A stretch of 64,000 nt of DNA from Motilimonas sp. E26 (GTDB taxonomy: Bacteria > Pseudomonadota > Gammaproteobacteria > Enterobacterales > CBDFNC01): positions 30,787 through 94,786 of the forward strand of contig NZ_JAIBHJ010000003.1 in the NCBI RefSeq assembly GCF_021278025.1. The letters are read 5' to 3'. Positions 26,827 to 35,688 of the stretch are shown here, one piece after another. The translations under genes were made by a program, and so were the position numbers. The number at the start of each line of letters is the position of its first letter. Within the stretch, counting starts at the first letter, position 1. Under the pieces are notes generated by a model that saw only the letters and a list, made by a program, of their open reading frames with translations, did no database searches and was not told the origin of the DNA.

Positions 26827-26890
26827 TCGCAGCATAAATGCTGCTCCTACGTGTGTGTCGCACTTTGTGGGAGCGGTATTTATACCGCGA
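26827..26890. repeat. REPIN-like pair of inverted REP elements between speA and speB
   Basis: Two 24-base arms, 26827-26850 and 26867-26890, are inverted copies: reading outward each is GT(A/G)GGAGC(A/G)G followed by a short palindrome (GCAGCATTTATGCTGC versus GCGGTATTTATACCGC). The inner palindromes differ by compensatory changes that keep pairing. This matches the GTRGGAGC-type REP family known from many gammaproteobacteria. It may stabilise the speA mRNA or reduce speB read-through. Confidence 0.85.
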
Positions 26891-26970
26891 AGCGACGATA
26901 AAAGAATAGCCAAGCCAACTGTCAGGGTTGGTATTTAGGTAATAGCAAGTCAATGAAAGGCTTAATGCAG

Positions 26971-27897
26971 ATGAACGATGTATTTCAGCAAGTGGATAAC
27001 TCCTTATATTCCAATGCTATGACGTTTTTACGTCAGCCCTTAGTGCAAAACCCTCTTAACACCGATGCTGATATTGTGGTGCTAGGATTGCCATTTGATA
27101 TGGCCACTTCCGGCCGCTCGGGGGCGCGTATGGGACCAGATGCTATTCGCCGAGCATCGATTAACTTAGCTTGGGAAGGCCGCCGTTTTCCTTGGCAATT
27201 TAATCTGCTGCAACATACTAAAATTGTCGATGCTGGCGACTTGGTATATAGCTGCGGAGATTCACAAGCGTTTTGCGATCAGCTTGAATCAGCAGCAGAC
27301 CAAATATTGGCCAGCGGCAAAACGTTATTAGGTTTAGGTGGTGACCACTTTGTTACCTTGCCGTTGCTTCGTGCTCATGCGAAAAAATATGGCAAAATGG
27401 CATTAATTCATTTTGATGCCCATACCGACACCTATAGCAACGGTAGTCGCTACGATCACGGCACCATGTTTTATCATGCCCCTAATGAAGGCTTAATTGA
27501 TAAGCATCGCTCAGTGCAAATTGGTATTCGCACTGAATATACCGAAAAAGAGCATGGCTTTAATGTTATTAACGCGATGCAGGCTAATGATTTATCGGTG
27601 GCAGACATCGTTGCTTCAATCAAGCAAACGGTGGGCGATCTACCTGTGTATCTAACCTTTGATATCGACTGTATTGATCCTGCGTTTGCACCGGGTACGG
27701 GCACGCCGGTGTGTGGCGGTTTAACTACCGACAAGGTATTAAAAATTATTCGTGGTCTTGAAGGGCTACCGATTGTGGGCATGGACGTGGTAGAAGTGGC
27801 TCCGGCTTATGATAATAGTGAAGTAACAGCGTTAGCCGGTGCTACCATCGCGCTGGATTTAATGCACTTGTGGACGTTGCAAAATAAACAGTTTTAG
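26971..27897 (+). CDS. speB: Agmatinase SpeB
   Basis: Mn2+-dependent ureohydrolase of 308 residues that splits agmatine into putrescine and urea. Metal ligands are in GGDH (123-126), DAHTD (149-153) and [12 protein letters not shown]. The whole protein follows the SpeB pattern ([36 protein letters not shown]). I prefer the ATG at 26971, which gives a family-like N-terminus; the ATG at 26953 would add six residues and is possible. With speA it forms the arginine-agmatine-putrescine route. Confidence 0.95.
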   Translation: MNDVFQQVDNSLYSNAMTFLRQPLVQNPLNTDADIVVLGLPFDMATSGRSGARMGPDAIRRASINLAWEGRRFPWQFNLLQHTKIVDAGDLVYSCGDSQAFCDQLESAADQILASGKTLLGLGGDHFVTLPLLRAHAKKYGKMALIHFDAHTDTYSNGSRYDHGTMFYHAPNEGLIDKHRSVQIGIRTEYTEKEHGFNVINAMQANDLSVADIVASIKQTVGDLPVYLTFDIDCIDPAFAPGTGTPVCGGLTTDKVLKIIRGLEGLPIVGMDVVEVAPAYDNSEVTALAGATIALDLMHLWTLQNKQF

Positions 27898-27911
27898 ATA
27901 TTGGGAATGGC

Positions 27912-27948
27912 TAACCAAGGAAAGTGAGCCGCCTACTTTTCTTGGTTA
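27912..27948 (+). terminator. Hairpin downstream of speB
   Basis: TAACCAAGGAAAGT (27912-27925) pairs with ACTTTTCTTGGTTA (27935-27948), 14 base pairs with one G-U, loop of nine bases. No U-tract follows, so it may be a 3'-end stabilising hairpin rather than an intrinsic terminator. Confidence 0.5.
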
Positions 27949-28044
27949 CTGCTTGAACTGGTTGTATATTTTCCGCTTTGAAGATTGCAATTTGATAACT
28001 AAATAGTCAATATGCGCCTAGTTATAACGAATTTTGAGATTTTT

Positions 28045-28584
28045 ATGAGAAAATTATTTGTAGTAGCTTCATTTGGTCTACTTGTCAGTGCTCAGGTATC
28101 TGCTGGGGCTCGTGAAATAGTGACTGAAACCACAAAAGAAGTGGTTTCATTTACCAAAGATTTTTTTGGCGGGATCAACGAAGGTGTCGATGAAGGGCGT
28201 GCGAATACTACTTCAGTAGATGGCGCTATTGTTGTCACTAACTTAGAAGAGTTTGAGCAACACTTATTAGTTGAAATATTAACCGTGGAGAGCGTCGCCG
28301 AAAGCAACAACCTGCGAGTAGAAGTTGGTTTTAAAAATCAATCTGACAAACAAGTTCGCATCGCAAATCTTGACGATCAAGGTAATGTGCTGCTAATTGA
28401 TTCTGATGGTTACATAACACGATTAACTCATGTTAGCCGACATTTATCTGAGCTTACAATCCCTGCTAAAGCCGGCCAAAAACACGATTTTATCTTTAAC
28501 GCTGATATCTCAAAAGCCGATAAATTAAGAATTTGGCAAAAAGAGATGGAGCTTGCTGCTGTGATAGATAAACAACAAAATTAG
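28045..28584 (+). CDS. Hypothetical exported protein, 179 aa
   Basis: I do not recognise the family. From the ATG at 28045 (residue 12 of the longer frame, which begins at 28012) the product has a signal peptide, MRKLFVVASFGLLVSAQVSA. The mature protein of about 160 residues starts with a Glu/Thr-rich helix (REIVTETTKEVVSFTKDFFG) and continues as a beta-rich domain resembling those that interact with protein or envelope partners. No catalytic motif is visible. It converges with the DUF3541 gene, with only four bases between stop codons. Confidence 0.7.
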   Translation: MRKLFVVASFGLLVSAQVSAGAREIVTETTKEVVSFTKDFFGGINEGVDEGRANTTSVDGAIVVTNLEEFEQHLLVEILTVESVAESNNLRVEVGFKNQSDKQVRIANLDDQGNVLLIDSDGYITRLTHVSRHLSELTIPAKAGQKHDFIFNADISKADKLRIWQKEMELAAVIDKQQN

Positions 28585-28588
28585 TGTG

Positions 28589-29701
28589 TTACTTGTGCAC
28601 CAAGCCATAAGGCGGATTAACGACCATATCCGGCGACGCTTGCAACGATTTCTCCGTTAAGAAACCTTGCCAATCCAGTAGCATTATCGCTAATACATTG
28701 CGGTGCTCGCCGCGCGCTAAGTTAGCATCACCGGTTACTGACGGCACCATATTATGCTGGCGGTTGATGGCTTTACTAATAGCAGTTCGGGTTTTCAACA
28801 CCACCGGATCATCATCTAATTGTGCCAGTAAAAAGTTAATGCCTACTTCGGCTATTACATCTTCTTTACAACGCTTTAGGATCTCGTCGATATTGTTGCG
28901 ATAGTAGTCAAAAATCCATTGATGATCGGACTCTTTGACTGGCTGTAAATAGTATTGTGAGTCAGCAAAAATAATATGGCTGAGACCGTAAATTTTATTA
29001 TTAAACTGTTGTTCACTGAGTCGGTGATCTTGTGAGTCAGGATAAACTTGGCGAAATGCGTTAGTAAACTCAGCTACCACGTCTTGTTCGCCTAACTGAC
29101 GTAACCAATATACCTGATTAGCCAGTTGCGCGGCCCATGCTTTAATCATTGCAGGATCGCTAACATAGGCAGCAAAGTCATAACGCTTAAGTACCTTCCT
29201 TAACTTGGCATCTTGTTCATGTTTAAGGCCAAACTCGTTAGCCCTGGCCATATTACTGAGTAAATCAATACCAAGAAACAGATATTCTGGATAGGCCAAA
29301 GTGGCTTGATAACGGCGCTTTGAACGCTCGTCGCTTTTGCCCTTGAGCTTGTTGAGTTTTTGTAATGAATATTGCTGAACTTGCTCTGGCGTTTGTATTT
29401 CATGAGCAAATTTATTGAGGTTATTAGCAATACGAGCGGCATCCACCCAGAGTGATAAGGCGTACTTCGGATCTTGAGTTTGTCGGTGCATCCGCAGCCC
29501 AAAGTGGGCAAAGGTGTAGGGGGCTAAGGTAAATAGGGCTGCTTCATACTTGGCTTTAATTAACTGTGCGTCTTGTTTAAAGTTATGCTGGGAGTCGCTA
29601 ATGGTTAGCGGATGATCAGACGCTACTTTAGCATAGCTAAAAGGGGCTGAGCTTAATCCGAATAGTAACGCTGTGAGTAGCGCGTAATAACGCAATTTCA
29701 T
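28589..29701 (-). CDS. DUF3541 domain protein, exported
   Basis: Exported protein of 370 residues with a signal peptide ending near APFSYA (residue 24). The mature part is largely alpha-helical, with APYTFAHFGLRMHRQTQDPKY (shown in part, about 60-80) and the C-terminal NRQHNMVPSVTGDANLARGEHRNVLAIMLLDW (in part), which match the DUF3541 family of Shewanella and Vibrio relatives. No enzymatic role is known. The His and Asn-rich stretch near residues 315-345 could form a site, but this is only a guess. It stands alone. Confidence 0.8.
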   Translation of the reverse strand: MKLRYYALLTALLFGLSSAPFSYAKVASDHPLTISDSQHNFKQDAQLIKAKYEAALFTLAPYTFAHFGLRMHRQTQDPKYALSLWVDAARIANNLNKFAHEIQTPEQVQQYSLQKLNKLKGKSDERSKRRYQATLAYPEYLFLGIDLLSNMARANEFGLKHEQDAKLRKVLKRYDFAAYVSDPAMIKAWAAQLANQVYWLRQLGEQDVVAEFTNAFRQVYPDSQDHRLSEQQFNNKIYGLSHIIFADSQYYLQPVKESDHQWIFDYYRNNIDEILKRCKEDVIAEVGINFLLAQLDDDPVVLKTRTAISKAINRQHNMVPSVTGDANLARGEHRNVLAIMLLDWQGFLTEKSLQASPDMVVNPPYGLVHK

Positions 29702-29833
29702 GATGTGCCTTGGTCTGTATGTTGCTGATTGTGGAGGATGCTAGCAGTAAATTAAATAAAAAACGCTGCTGTTAGATCACATCTTAGTTGATACCTGCTG
29801 TAAATAGCATAACGCTTATTCACTGACCTAAAC

Positions 29834-30874
29834 CTAACCTCCCACTTTCTGCTGACAACGCTCAAACAAGGTTTGCCATTGTTGCTGGTGGGCAAGGTTG
29901 GCTTGCTGTAAGCGCTGTTGCGTTGCTAATACACTGTCTAACTGCTTGGTTACACTATTATCAAGTTGAGCGGGGTAAGGTTTGAGTAAGGCTGCTAACA
30001 GCGGCATTACCTGATGTAATTCAGTGTTAATTTGGCTTAGATAAGGCTGCATTTGTTTAATAAAGCGATGTGAAAAAATGGCTTTTAACTGACTAAAAGG
30101 CACATCGTTACGCTTACTATGGCAATTTATGTCAGCTTGGTTTTGGCTGAGTAGGGAAGTGGCTTGCTCTAATTGAGAGCTGGCAACATCAGCACTGTGC
30201 AGCAAACTAGCAACATAACGGCTTTGTGCCAAGAGAGCTAAATGCTCAGGTAGCAGCTTCAACTGCCGCAATAAAGCCGCGGGGATGGTCGCCGTTGTTG
30301 AGGCGGAAATACTGTTTACCTGCTGTTTAATTTCAATCAAGTAATTTAGGCTTTGCTGACTTGCTAAAGCAAAGCGGTGGCCTGATGCTGGATATAGCTG
30401 AGTATACTGGGCAAAAAAGCGATAACTGGACTCATCACTCAATAATAGGTTCCAAAAATAACTGGGTAGCTTGGCGCGTTTTTCTTTTGCCAGCGCGGAT
30501 AAAAAATCACGCTCAGCATTGGGCATTTCTTGCTCTGTTTGCAAACACTGAGTTAGTTGATTCAGTAAGGTGAGTTGAAAAACAAAATTGTCAGCCCCGC
30601 TTTGATGTTTATTTAAAATCTGATTTTTTTCGCTAGCCAGATACAGTAAATCACACTGTTTTAATTGCAAACTCTCCAGCAGGGTGAGCTGCGAATCGAG
30701 TTCAGCCAAGGTTAAATCACGACGCGCTGGAAAGTGCTGACTACTTTTTGATGTGACGGGGTGTTCGAATGCTTGCGCAAGCAACTCATTGTACTGGTTG
30801 ATTGCTAGCTGCTCAGGTTTACTGCAGCTCAAGAGTAATGCACAACTTATTATAATTGTGGCTAGTTTAATCAT
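29834..30874 (-). CDS. DUF3080 family lipoprotein
   Basis: Lipoprotein of 346 residues. The signal peptide MIKLATIIISCALLLS leads to the lipidated Cys17. The mature part is predicted to be almost wholly helical, rich in Leu and Gln, and matches the DUF3080 family found in Shewanella and other marine gammaproteobacteria. Its function is unknown. It lies between the DUF3541 gene (same strand, 132-base gap) and yghU and may be transcribed with the former, though the gap argues for separate promoters. Confidence 0.8.
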   Translation of the reverse strand: MIKLATIIISCALLLSCSKPEQLAINQYNELLAQAFEHPVTSKSSQHFPARRDLTLAELDSQLTLLESLQLKQCDLLYLASEKNQILNKHQSGADNFVFQLTLLNQLTQCLQTEQEMPNAERDFLSALAKEKRAKLPSYFWNLLLSDESSYRFFAQYTQLYPASGHRFALASQQSLNYLIEIKQQVNSISASTTATIPAALLRQLKLLPEHLALLAQSRYVASLLHSADVASSQLEQATSLLSQNQADINCHSKRNDVPFSQLKAIFSHRFIKQMQPYLSQINTELHQVMPLLAALLKPYPAQLDNSVTKQLDSVLATQQRLQQANLAHQQQWQTLFERCQQKVGG

Positions 30875-30949
30875 GTGTTTGCAATTATCAGGGCTGTTTT
30901 TGATATGGATATTCCATCAGTATTGATGAGTATCAATTGGCGAAAAAGT

Positions 30950-30975
30950 GGCTTACTGGTATTTACCAGTAAGCC
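30950..30975 (-). terminator. Terminator hairpin downstream of yghU
   Basis: GGCTTACTGGT (30950-30960) and ACCAGTAAGCC (30965-30975) form a perfect 11-bp stem. On the minus strand it is followed by ACTTTTT, on the plus strand by TTTTTT, so it can stop transcription in both directions. Confidence 0.85.
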
Positions 30976-30990
30976 TTTTTTAACCTTTAT

Positions 30991-31851
30991 CTATGTTGAG
31001 GGCGCTAAGGCTAACACCGCATCAATATCTTGTGCGTGATGGCGCTCTGCCAACATTTCCCAAGGCTCACCCCAAGTGCGGTTGACTATTTTACCTCGTT
31101 GTACGGCTGGGCGGTCGGCAATTTGCTTCGCCCATCGTTGCAAATTAGAGTAGCTTTCAACGTCTAAAAAGGTGGCCGCATCGTATATGTTGCCTAGCGC
31201 TAAGTTGCCATACCAAGGCCAAACAGCCATGTCGGCAATGCTGTACTCGTCGCCGGCGATATAGCTCTGCTTAGCCAGCTGCTTGTCAAGCAAGTCTAAT
31301 TGCCGCTTGGTTTCCATGGCAAAGCGGTTAATTGGGTATTCAAGCTTTTCTGGCGCATAGGCGTAAAAATGGCCAAAGCCACCGCCGAGATAAGGCGCAG
31401 AGCCTTGTAGCCAAAACAACCAGTTCATTACTTGGGTGCGTGCAGCTAAGTCTTTCGGTAAAAAATGGCCAAATTTTTCGGCCAGATAAAGCAAAATTGC
31501 GCCTGACTCAAACACATTAATTGGGGTTGGGATTGAAGTATCGAGTAGGGCTGGGATCTTGGAATTAGGGTTAATATCAACAAAGCCTGATGAGAATTGG
31601 TCACCGTCACCAATTTTTATTAAATGGGCATCGTATTCAGCAGCCGTTTCACCCAGTGCGAGTAACTCTTCCAACATAATAGTCACTTTTTGGCCATTGG
31701 GCGTGCCCATGGAATAGAGCTGCAGTGAATGTTTACCTTTGGGGAGTGTTTGCTCGTGTCTCGCGCCTGCTGTAGGGCGATTAATGCTGGCCCAAGTGCC
31801 GCCATTATCACTTTCTTGTGTCCAAACTTTTGCTGGAACATAACTTGCCAT
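30991..31851 (-). CDS. yghU: Glutathione-dependent disulfide-bond oxidoreductase YghU
   Basis: GST-superfamily enzyme of 286 residues of the YghU/YfcG nu class. N-terminal residues before the thioredoxin fold (YVPAKVWTQES) are a family extension, and the fold itself carries LYSMGTPNGQKVTIMLEEL with the Thr-Pro-Asn that binds glutathione. The conserved PNSKIPALLD and ESGAILLYLAEKFG follow, then the helical domain. YghU binds two glutathiones and reduces disulfides and peroxides. The N-terminus is complete. It is followed by a strong terminator and appears monocistronic. Confidence 0.94.
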   Translation of the reverse strand: MASYVPAKVWTQESDNGGTWASINRPTAGARHEQTLPKGKHSLQLYSMGTPNGQKVTIMLEELLALGETAAEYDAHLIKIGDGDQFSSGFVDINPNSKIPALLDTSIPTPINVFESGAILLYLAEKFGHFLPKDLAARTQVMNWLFWLQGSAPYLGGGFGHFYAYAPEKLEYPINRFAMETKRQLDLLDKQLAKQSYIAGDEYSIADMAVWPWYGNLALGNIYDAATFLDVESYSNLQRWAKQIADRPAVQRGKIVNRTWGEPWEMLAERHHAQDIDAVLALAPST

Positions 31852-31940
31852 AATGTTGTTTCCTCTGTTTATTTTCCATTGTTGTGCACCGCTTTTCTAA
31901 CAACCTAGCATAACTGAGTCTGAAAAAAGTTCGAAAAATA

Positions 31941-31968
31941 CTTGAAAATATTTTACGTGCCCCTAGAT
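31941..31968 (+). promoter_or_regulatory. Sigma-32 heat-shock promoter of the Hsp20 gene
   Basis: CTTGAAA (31941-31947) is a perfect match to the RpoH -35 consensus. Twelve bases further, CCCCTAGAT (31960-31968) closely matches the -10 consensus CCCCATNT. The spacing is within the known range. Transcription would start near 31975, about 80 bases upstream of the ATG. Confidence 0.85.
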
Positions 31969-32054
31969 AAATGGGTGAGGAGAGATGCTCAAATAATGAG
32001 ACTGCCTCAAATTAATTGCTTTTGTTTTATATTGCTTCTAATGGAGGATGTATT

Positions 32055-32516
32055 ATGAACCCAGTTGATTTAACCCCACTTTACCGCAGCAGCATTGGTT
32101 TTGATCGCTTAGGTGCGTTAATTGATAATGCACTAGCGTCTGATCACGCATCAGTTGGCTACCCGCCCTACAATATTGAGGTGCTTGATGAAAATCGTTA
32201 TGCGATAACCGTTGCTGTAGCGGGTTTTACCGAGGATGAGCTCGATATTCAGGTTGAAAAAAATGTACTCACTATCTGCGGTAAAAAGCCTAATAAGGAA
32301 GAGCGAAAATATTTATACCAAGGTATCGCAAACCGAAGTTTTGAGCGTAAATTTAATTTAGCGGATTTTGTTAAAGTAACAGGCGCAGACCTGAATAACG
32401 GACTACTGATGATCAGTTTAGTGAAGGAAATTCCTGAAGCGATGAAGCCTAAAACTATCATGATCAACCAAAAGCAGCCTGCTTTAGAGCATGCAGCTGA
32501 AGATAACGCTGCTTAA
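32055..32516 (+). CDS. Hsp20 family small heat-shock protein (IbpA-like)
   Basis: ATP-independent chaperone of 153 residues that holds unfolding proteins in large oligomers. The N-terminus MNPVDLTPLYRSSIGFDRL matches IbpA/IbpB. The alpha-crystallin domain covers about residues 35-130, with YPPYNIEVLDENRYAITVAVAGF (in part) and the GLLMISLVKEIPE signature near the end. I use the ATG at 32055, preceded by GGAGG (32043-32047); the frame extends to 32016. A sigma-32 promoter lies upstream. A short GC-rich hairpin follows the stop. Confidence 0.93.
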   Translation: MNPVDLTPLYRSSIGFDRLGALIDNALASDHASVGYPPYNIEVLDENRYAITVAVAGFTEDELDIQVEKNVLTICGKKPNKEERKYLYQGIANRSFERKFNLADFVKVTGADLNNGLLMISLVKEIPEAMKPKTIMINQKQPALEHAAEDNAA

Positions 32517-32526
32517 TCTTGTTATT

Positions 32527-32546
32527 AAGGCTCCGCAAGGAGCCTT
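32527..32546 (+). terminator. Hairpin after the Hsp20 gene
   Basis: AAGGCTCC (32527-32534) pairs with GGAGCCTT (32539-32546), loop GCAA. Only ATTGT follows, so termination would be weak. Confidence 0.55.
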
Positions 32547-32796
32547 ATTGTCATCTTCTCTTCTTGCTAATGCCTTACCAATTTTTCTGTTTGTGGATTT
32601 GAATTTGTGACCCTGGTTCGGTAACTATCTCTTAAACTGGTGGCCGCGGTGTATTGGTTGGAGCGCTAAAGCTTCATTGGTGTACTTAGCGTTAAATCGT
32701 AATATAGTATTAATTTGCCTAAGAAATAATTGGCTCATTTCCTAATCTCAGTGCTTGCATTGTATGTTCTAAAATTTGTTATTTGTAGAGGTATAA

Positions 32797-33813
32797 ATGA
32801 AAAAGGTTATTTTATTAATCGCGCTTGCAGTGCTTAGCTCTGGTGTTAGGGCGAGTGAAGAGAAGCAAGCGGCATTGACGATTAAAAGCATTGCAAGTGA
32901 CGACAGAAATATGCCTGTCGAGGTGTATTATTGGTATCCGACAGATGCAAAAGCAACGAATTACGTTTTTGGCAACGGCAAGGTTTTTGAAGCGGTCGAC
33001 ACCAACCTAAACGCTCCAATTTCTTTGGGTAAGTATCCCGTTGTACTTTTGTCCCATGGTGGAACGCGTTCTTCATTTTATCATACTGGTTGGATTGCAT
33101 CAGCACTGGCGGAAAAAGGCTATATTGTTATCGCACCTAAGCCACCTTCTGCTGCTGAGATAACGCCTGATTTGGCCGTGGATGAAATAGCACATAGGGT
33201 GAGTGATTTAACCCTTGGACTTTCGCATTTAGATAGCATTGATATGTTAAGAAATAGCGCTGACAAAGAAAAAGTCACGGGCGTTGGTTTTTTTCTGGGC
33301 GGTACATCCATGCTATTACTTTCTGGTGCCAAGCTAAGTCCCAGTAAATATAGGGCTTCATGTGATGGCGACAACACCAACGTTGATTGTGGTTGGTTAG
33401 CAAAAAATAAGGTGGATATAACACAGACCTCTGATCATAAAGTTAACCAGAGTAAGTCCATTAATGGCATGAAGTCTGTGGTCGTCATTAACCCTGAGCT
33501 CACAAGTGTATTTGATGAAAATACACTTAAAATGATAACACCTGCTGTTACTGTGATTGATCTGACAGCGCGCCATCATCAGGCACTAAAACCGGCCAGG
33601 TTAATCTCTGCTATACCAAGGTTAAAGCTAATAAAAATAAACACTGCCACGGAATTTAGTGCCTTTGCTGTTTGTACAGATCAAGGTACAAAAATACTTG
33701 CTGCAGAGGGGGAAGAGGTTATTTGCCAAGAAATTGGGCATCAGTCTAGGCCGCAAAATCACCAACGTATCGTCACGCAAGTATTGGCAGCTTTAACTGA
33801 CTCGTTAGAATGA
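32797..33813 (+). CDS. Exported alpha/beta hydrolase-like protein, nucleophile replaced
   Basis: Exported protein of 338 residues with a signal peptide (MKKVILLIALAVLSSGVRAS). The fold follows the dienelactone hydrolase-like alpha/beta hydrolases: KYPVVLLSHGGTRSSF gives the oxyanion region (about 79-94). The nucleophile elbow, normally GFSLGG, reads G-F-F-L-G-G at residues 164-169, so the catalytic serine at 166 is phenylalanine. The codon is TTT within a run of seven Ts. Unless this is an error, the protein cannot be a classical serine hydrolase. Cysteine-rich CDGDNTNVDCGW (about 188-199) may form disulfides. GAGG lies upstream of the ATG. Confidence 0.82.
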   Translation: MKKVILLIALAVLSSGVRASEEKQAALTIKSIASDDRNMPVEVYYWYPTDAKATNYVFGNGKVFEAVDTNLNAPISLGKYPVVLLSHGGTRSSFYHTGWIASALAEKGYIVIAPKPPSAAEITPDLAVDEIAHRVSDLTLGLSHLDSIDMLRNSADKEKVTGVGFFLGGTSMLLLSGAKLSPSKYRASCDGDNTNVDCGWLAKNKVDITQTSDHKVNQSKSINGMKSVVVINPELTSVFDENTLKMITPAVTVIDLTARHHQALKPARLISAIPRLKLIKINTATEFSAFAVCTDQGTKILAAEGEEVICQEIGHQSRPQNHQRIVTQVLAALTDSLE

Positions 33814-33827
33814 TGGGCGAGTGCAAG

Positions 33828-34577
33828 TTAGCGAAGCTTATTATAGTAGGTGCTAATGATCCTTTGATAGCTACCATCTTGCTTCATCTGCTTTAGCGTT
33901 TGGTCAAATTGATCCCGCGTTAGTGCTAAGTTACGCTTTTTTGAAAAGGCAATATAACTGGCAATATGCTCTAAGGCTGGCTTGAGTTCACGAATATCAT
34001 TAAGTTGGGCCGTTTTGTTCACGTTAGCATAAGCGCCAAAGCGATTACTGACAATGATGGGAACTCGGCCAACCAGTAATTTACGCATGTTTTGTTCGCC
34101 TTCATTACTTAGCTCGACGCTATTAAATACACCTTCATTCATTGCCGCATCCCACGACTTGCCATAATTAACGCCTTTAACAACGCCGACAGTCATTCCT
34201 CTTAGGGTTTCCAAATCGCCATTAAATTCCAAGGTAGAATCAGATCTGACAAACAAAGAAATGGTTTGCCAAAGCAGTATTTCATTAGAGTAATCGGCAA
34301 ACTTTTCTCGTTCAGGGGTTTTAAATGCAGTAAAAATGGCATCTGCTTGCCCTTGCTCTATATAGCGAATGGCTCTAGACCAAGGCAATACTCTAATTTC
34401 AGCTTGAATACCCAAGCGGCCAAAGGCTTCTTTAACAATATCGACTGCAATGCCTTTTACTTCCCCGGCTGACTCGTATTGGTAGGGAGGGTATTGCAAC
34501 GTTACCAGATCGAGCTTTTGGGCAAAGCTGGTGGTGGCAAGAAAAATCGTTAGCAATAGGCTATGGTATATGGCCAT
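33828..34577 (-). CDS. Periplasmic substrate-binding protein (SBP_bac_3 type)
   Basis: Exported type 3 solute-binding protein of 249 residues. A short signal peptide (about 1-19, ending TTSFA) precedes LDLVTLQYPPYQYESAGEVKG (in part), then ALRYIEQ-like AIRYIEQGQADAIFTAFKT and GMTVGVVKGVNYG. The C-terminal LKQMKQDGSYQRIISTYYNKL is typical. It is a second orphan of the family seen at 11067-11861, with about the same domain order. No transport partner is adjacent and the ligand is unknown. GGGAGGC lies just upstream of the ATG. Confidence 0.85.
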   Translation of the reverse strand: MAIYHSLLLTIFLATTSFAQKLDLVTLQYPPYQYESAGEVKGIAVDIVKEAFGRLGIQAEIRVLPWSRAIRYIEQGQADAIFTAFKTPEREKFADYSNEILLWQTISLFVRSDSTLEFNGDLETLRGMTVGVVKGVNYGKSWDAAMNEGVFNSVELSNEGEQNMRKLLVGRVPIIVSNRFGAYANVNKTAQLNDIRELKPALEHIASYIAFSKKRNLALTRDQFDQTLKQMKQDGSYQRIISTYYNKLR

Positions 34578-34701
34578 TTCCAGCCTCCCTTAAAAGCGCT
34601 TCTTAAAGAATAGTCCACAATGGGTTTTATCCATATTAATCCGCACTCGGTTCAATTTGTCGCGTTTTGAGGGGGCATTTTAGATAAGCTTGATTAACTA
34701 T

Positions 34702-35277
34702 TTACAGTCTCTTTTCTTCAGGAGCTTTTGGTGGAGAAGAATGGAAGGTTTTCAGCATATCAGCCGCACTTTCAGGAGAAATTTGTTTACTTCGCTCTTG
34801 TTCTTTGAGCTTTTGGGCAAATTCTTCGCTTATTTCAATTACAGTCAAACTTTTACTGGCTATTTGTTGTTCGAGTGCCGTTATTTCTTGTTCTTTTTCC
34901 TCTTTATTGAGTGTATTTGACTGTTTTATTTTCGATACTTCAGCTTTCAATATTTTTATTTCTTCGGCAAGCCTATCTTTTACCTGTTTCATTTTCCTGT
35001 AATCAACAGGTAGATTGTTTACCTTTTTTTCATATTCTTGTTTGGCTAACCTATACTCTATTTCTTTCTGCTCAAAGGTCTTATTGCTTTGCTTTTTATC
35101 AATATCAAGTATTGTTAATGCTTCAGAGGATAAACTAACTTTTGTCTCCCCACTTTCTGCAACATGAGACTGAGGCGTTGAGGAATTTGTTTTAACATTT
35201 TTGTCACTATCGCTATGGACACTCAAACCTTTATCTGGGTTTGCATTAGGATATTGTTGATAAATATGAATTTTCAT
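34702..35277 (-). CDS. Hypothetical coiled-coil protein, 191 aa
   Basis: I do not recognise the family. The first 55 residues are polar (Ser, Asn, Asp, Lys), followed by a long charged helical stretch (about 68-175: KQSNKTFEQKEIEYRLAKQE and LNKEEKEQEITALEQQIASK among others) with heptad-like spacing, predicted to be coiled coil. There is no signal peptide or membrane segment. The gene is unusually rich in A and T compared with its neighbours, which hints at a different origin. It stands alone, and only its polar-then-helical style recalls the protein at 2682-3371. Confidence 0.7.
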   Translation of the reverse strand: MKIHIYQQYPNANPDKGLSVHSDSDKNVKTNSSTPQSHVAESGETKVSLSSEALTILDIDKKQSNKTFEQKEIEYRLAKQEYEKKVNNLPVDYRKMKQVKDRLAEEIKILKAEVSKIKQSNTLNKEEKEQEITALEQQIASKSLTVIEISEEFAQKLKEQERSKQISPESAADMLKTFHSSPPKAPEEKRL

Positions 35278-35688
35278 TATAAAGACCTATTTTGACGATT
35301 TTAGTATGTTTATCTACATACAAACTGCAATGTAGCCCCCATGAGCAAGCGGGAGATAATGTTGAGTAACCAAGCTGAGCTCGCTGTATTAATTGTGTTT
35401 AAATGCCGTGTTGAACGAAGCCGTTGCGCTCTAGAGTGTGACTGACCTTTTATATTACATATGATACTCAAGTTATCCCCTCATTTTGATGGTGCTTGCT
35501 GGAGTCATCTCATGAACACAACCGATAACTAAACCAATAAACAGCTTTGTCTATCTGCTGGCGCAATAAATACAAAAAACAATGCCTTTTAAGTGGATTG
35601 TCAGCGCTAGAAAACAAGCAACCTACCGTGATGTATCCGGCTTGCATGCCATTAACGAAAAGGTAGGCTGCGCAACTTGCCGACGTGA
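35278..35688. other. Intergenic region downstream of the OmpA-domain gene
   Basis: No ORF with coding character was recognised in these 411 bases. GCAACCTACC (35618-35627) and GGTAGGCTGC (35662-35671) form an imperfect inverted repeat near the end of the OmpA-domain gene. The rest holds the promoter of the coiled-coil gene and nothing else I can name. Confidence 0.45.
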
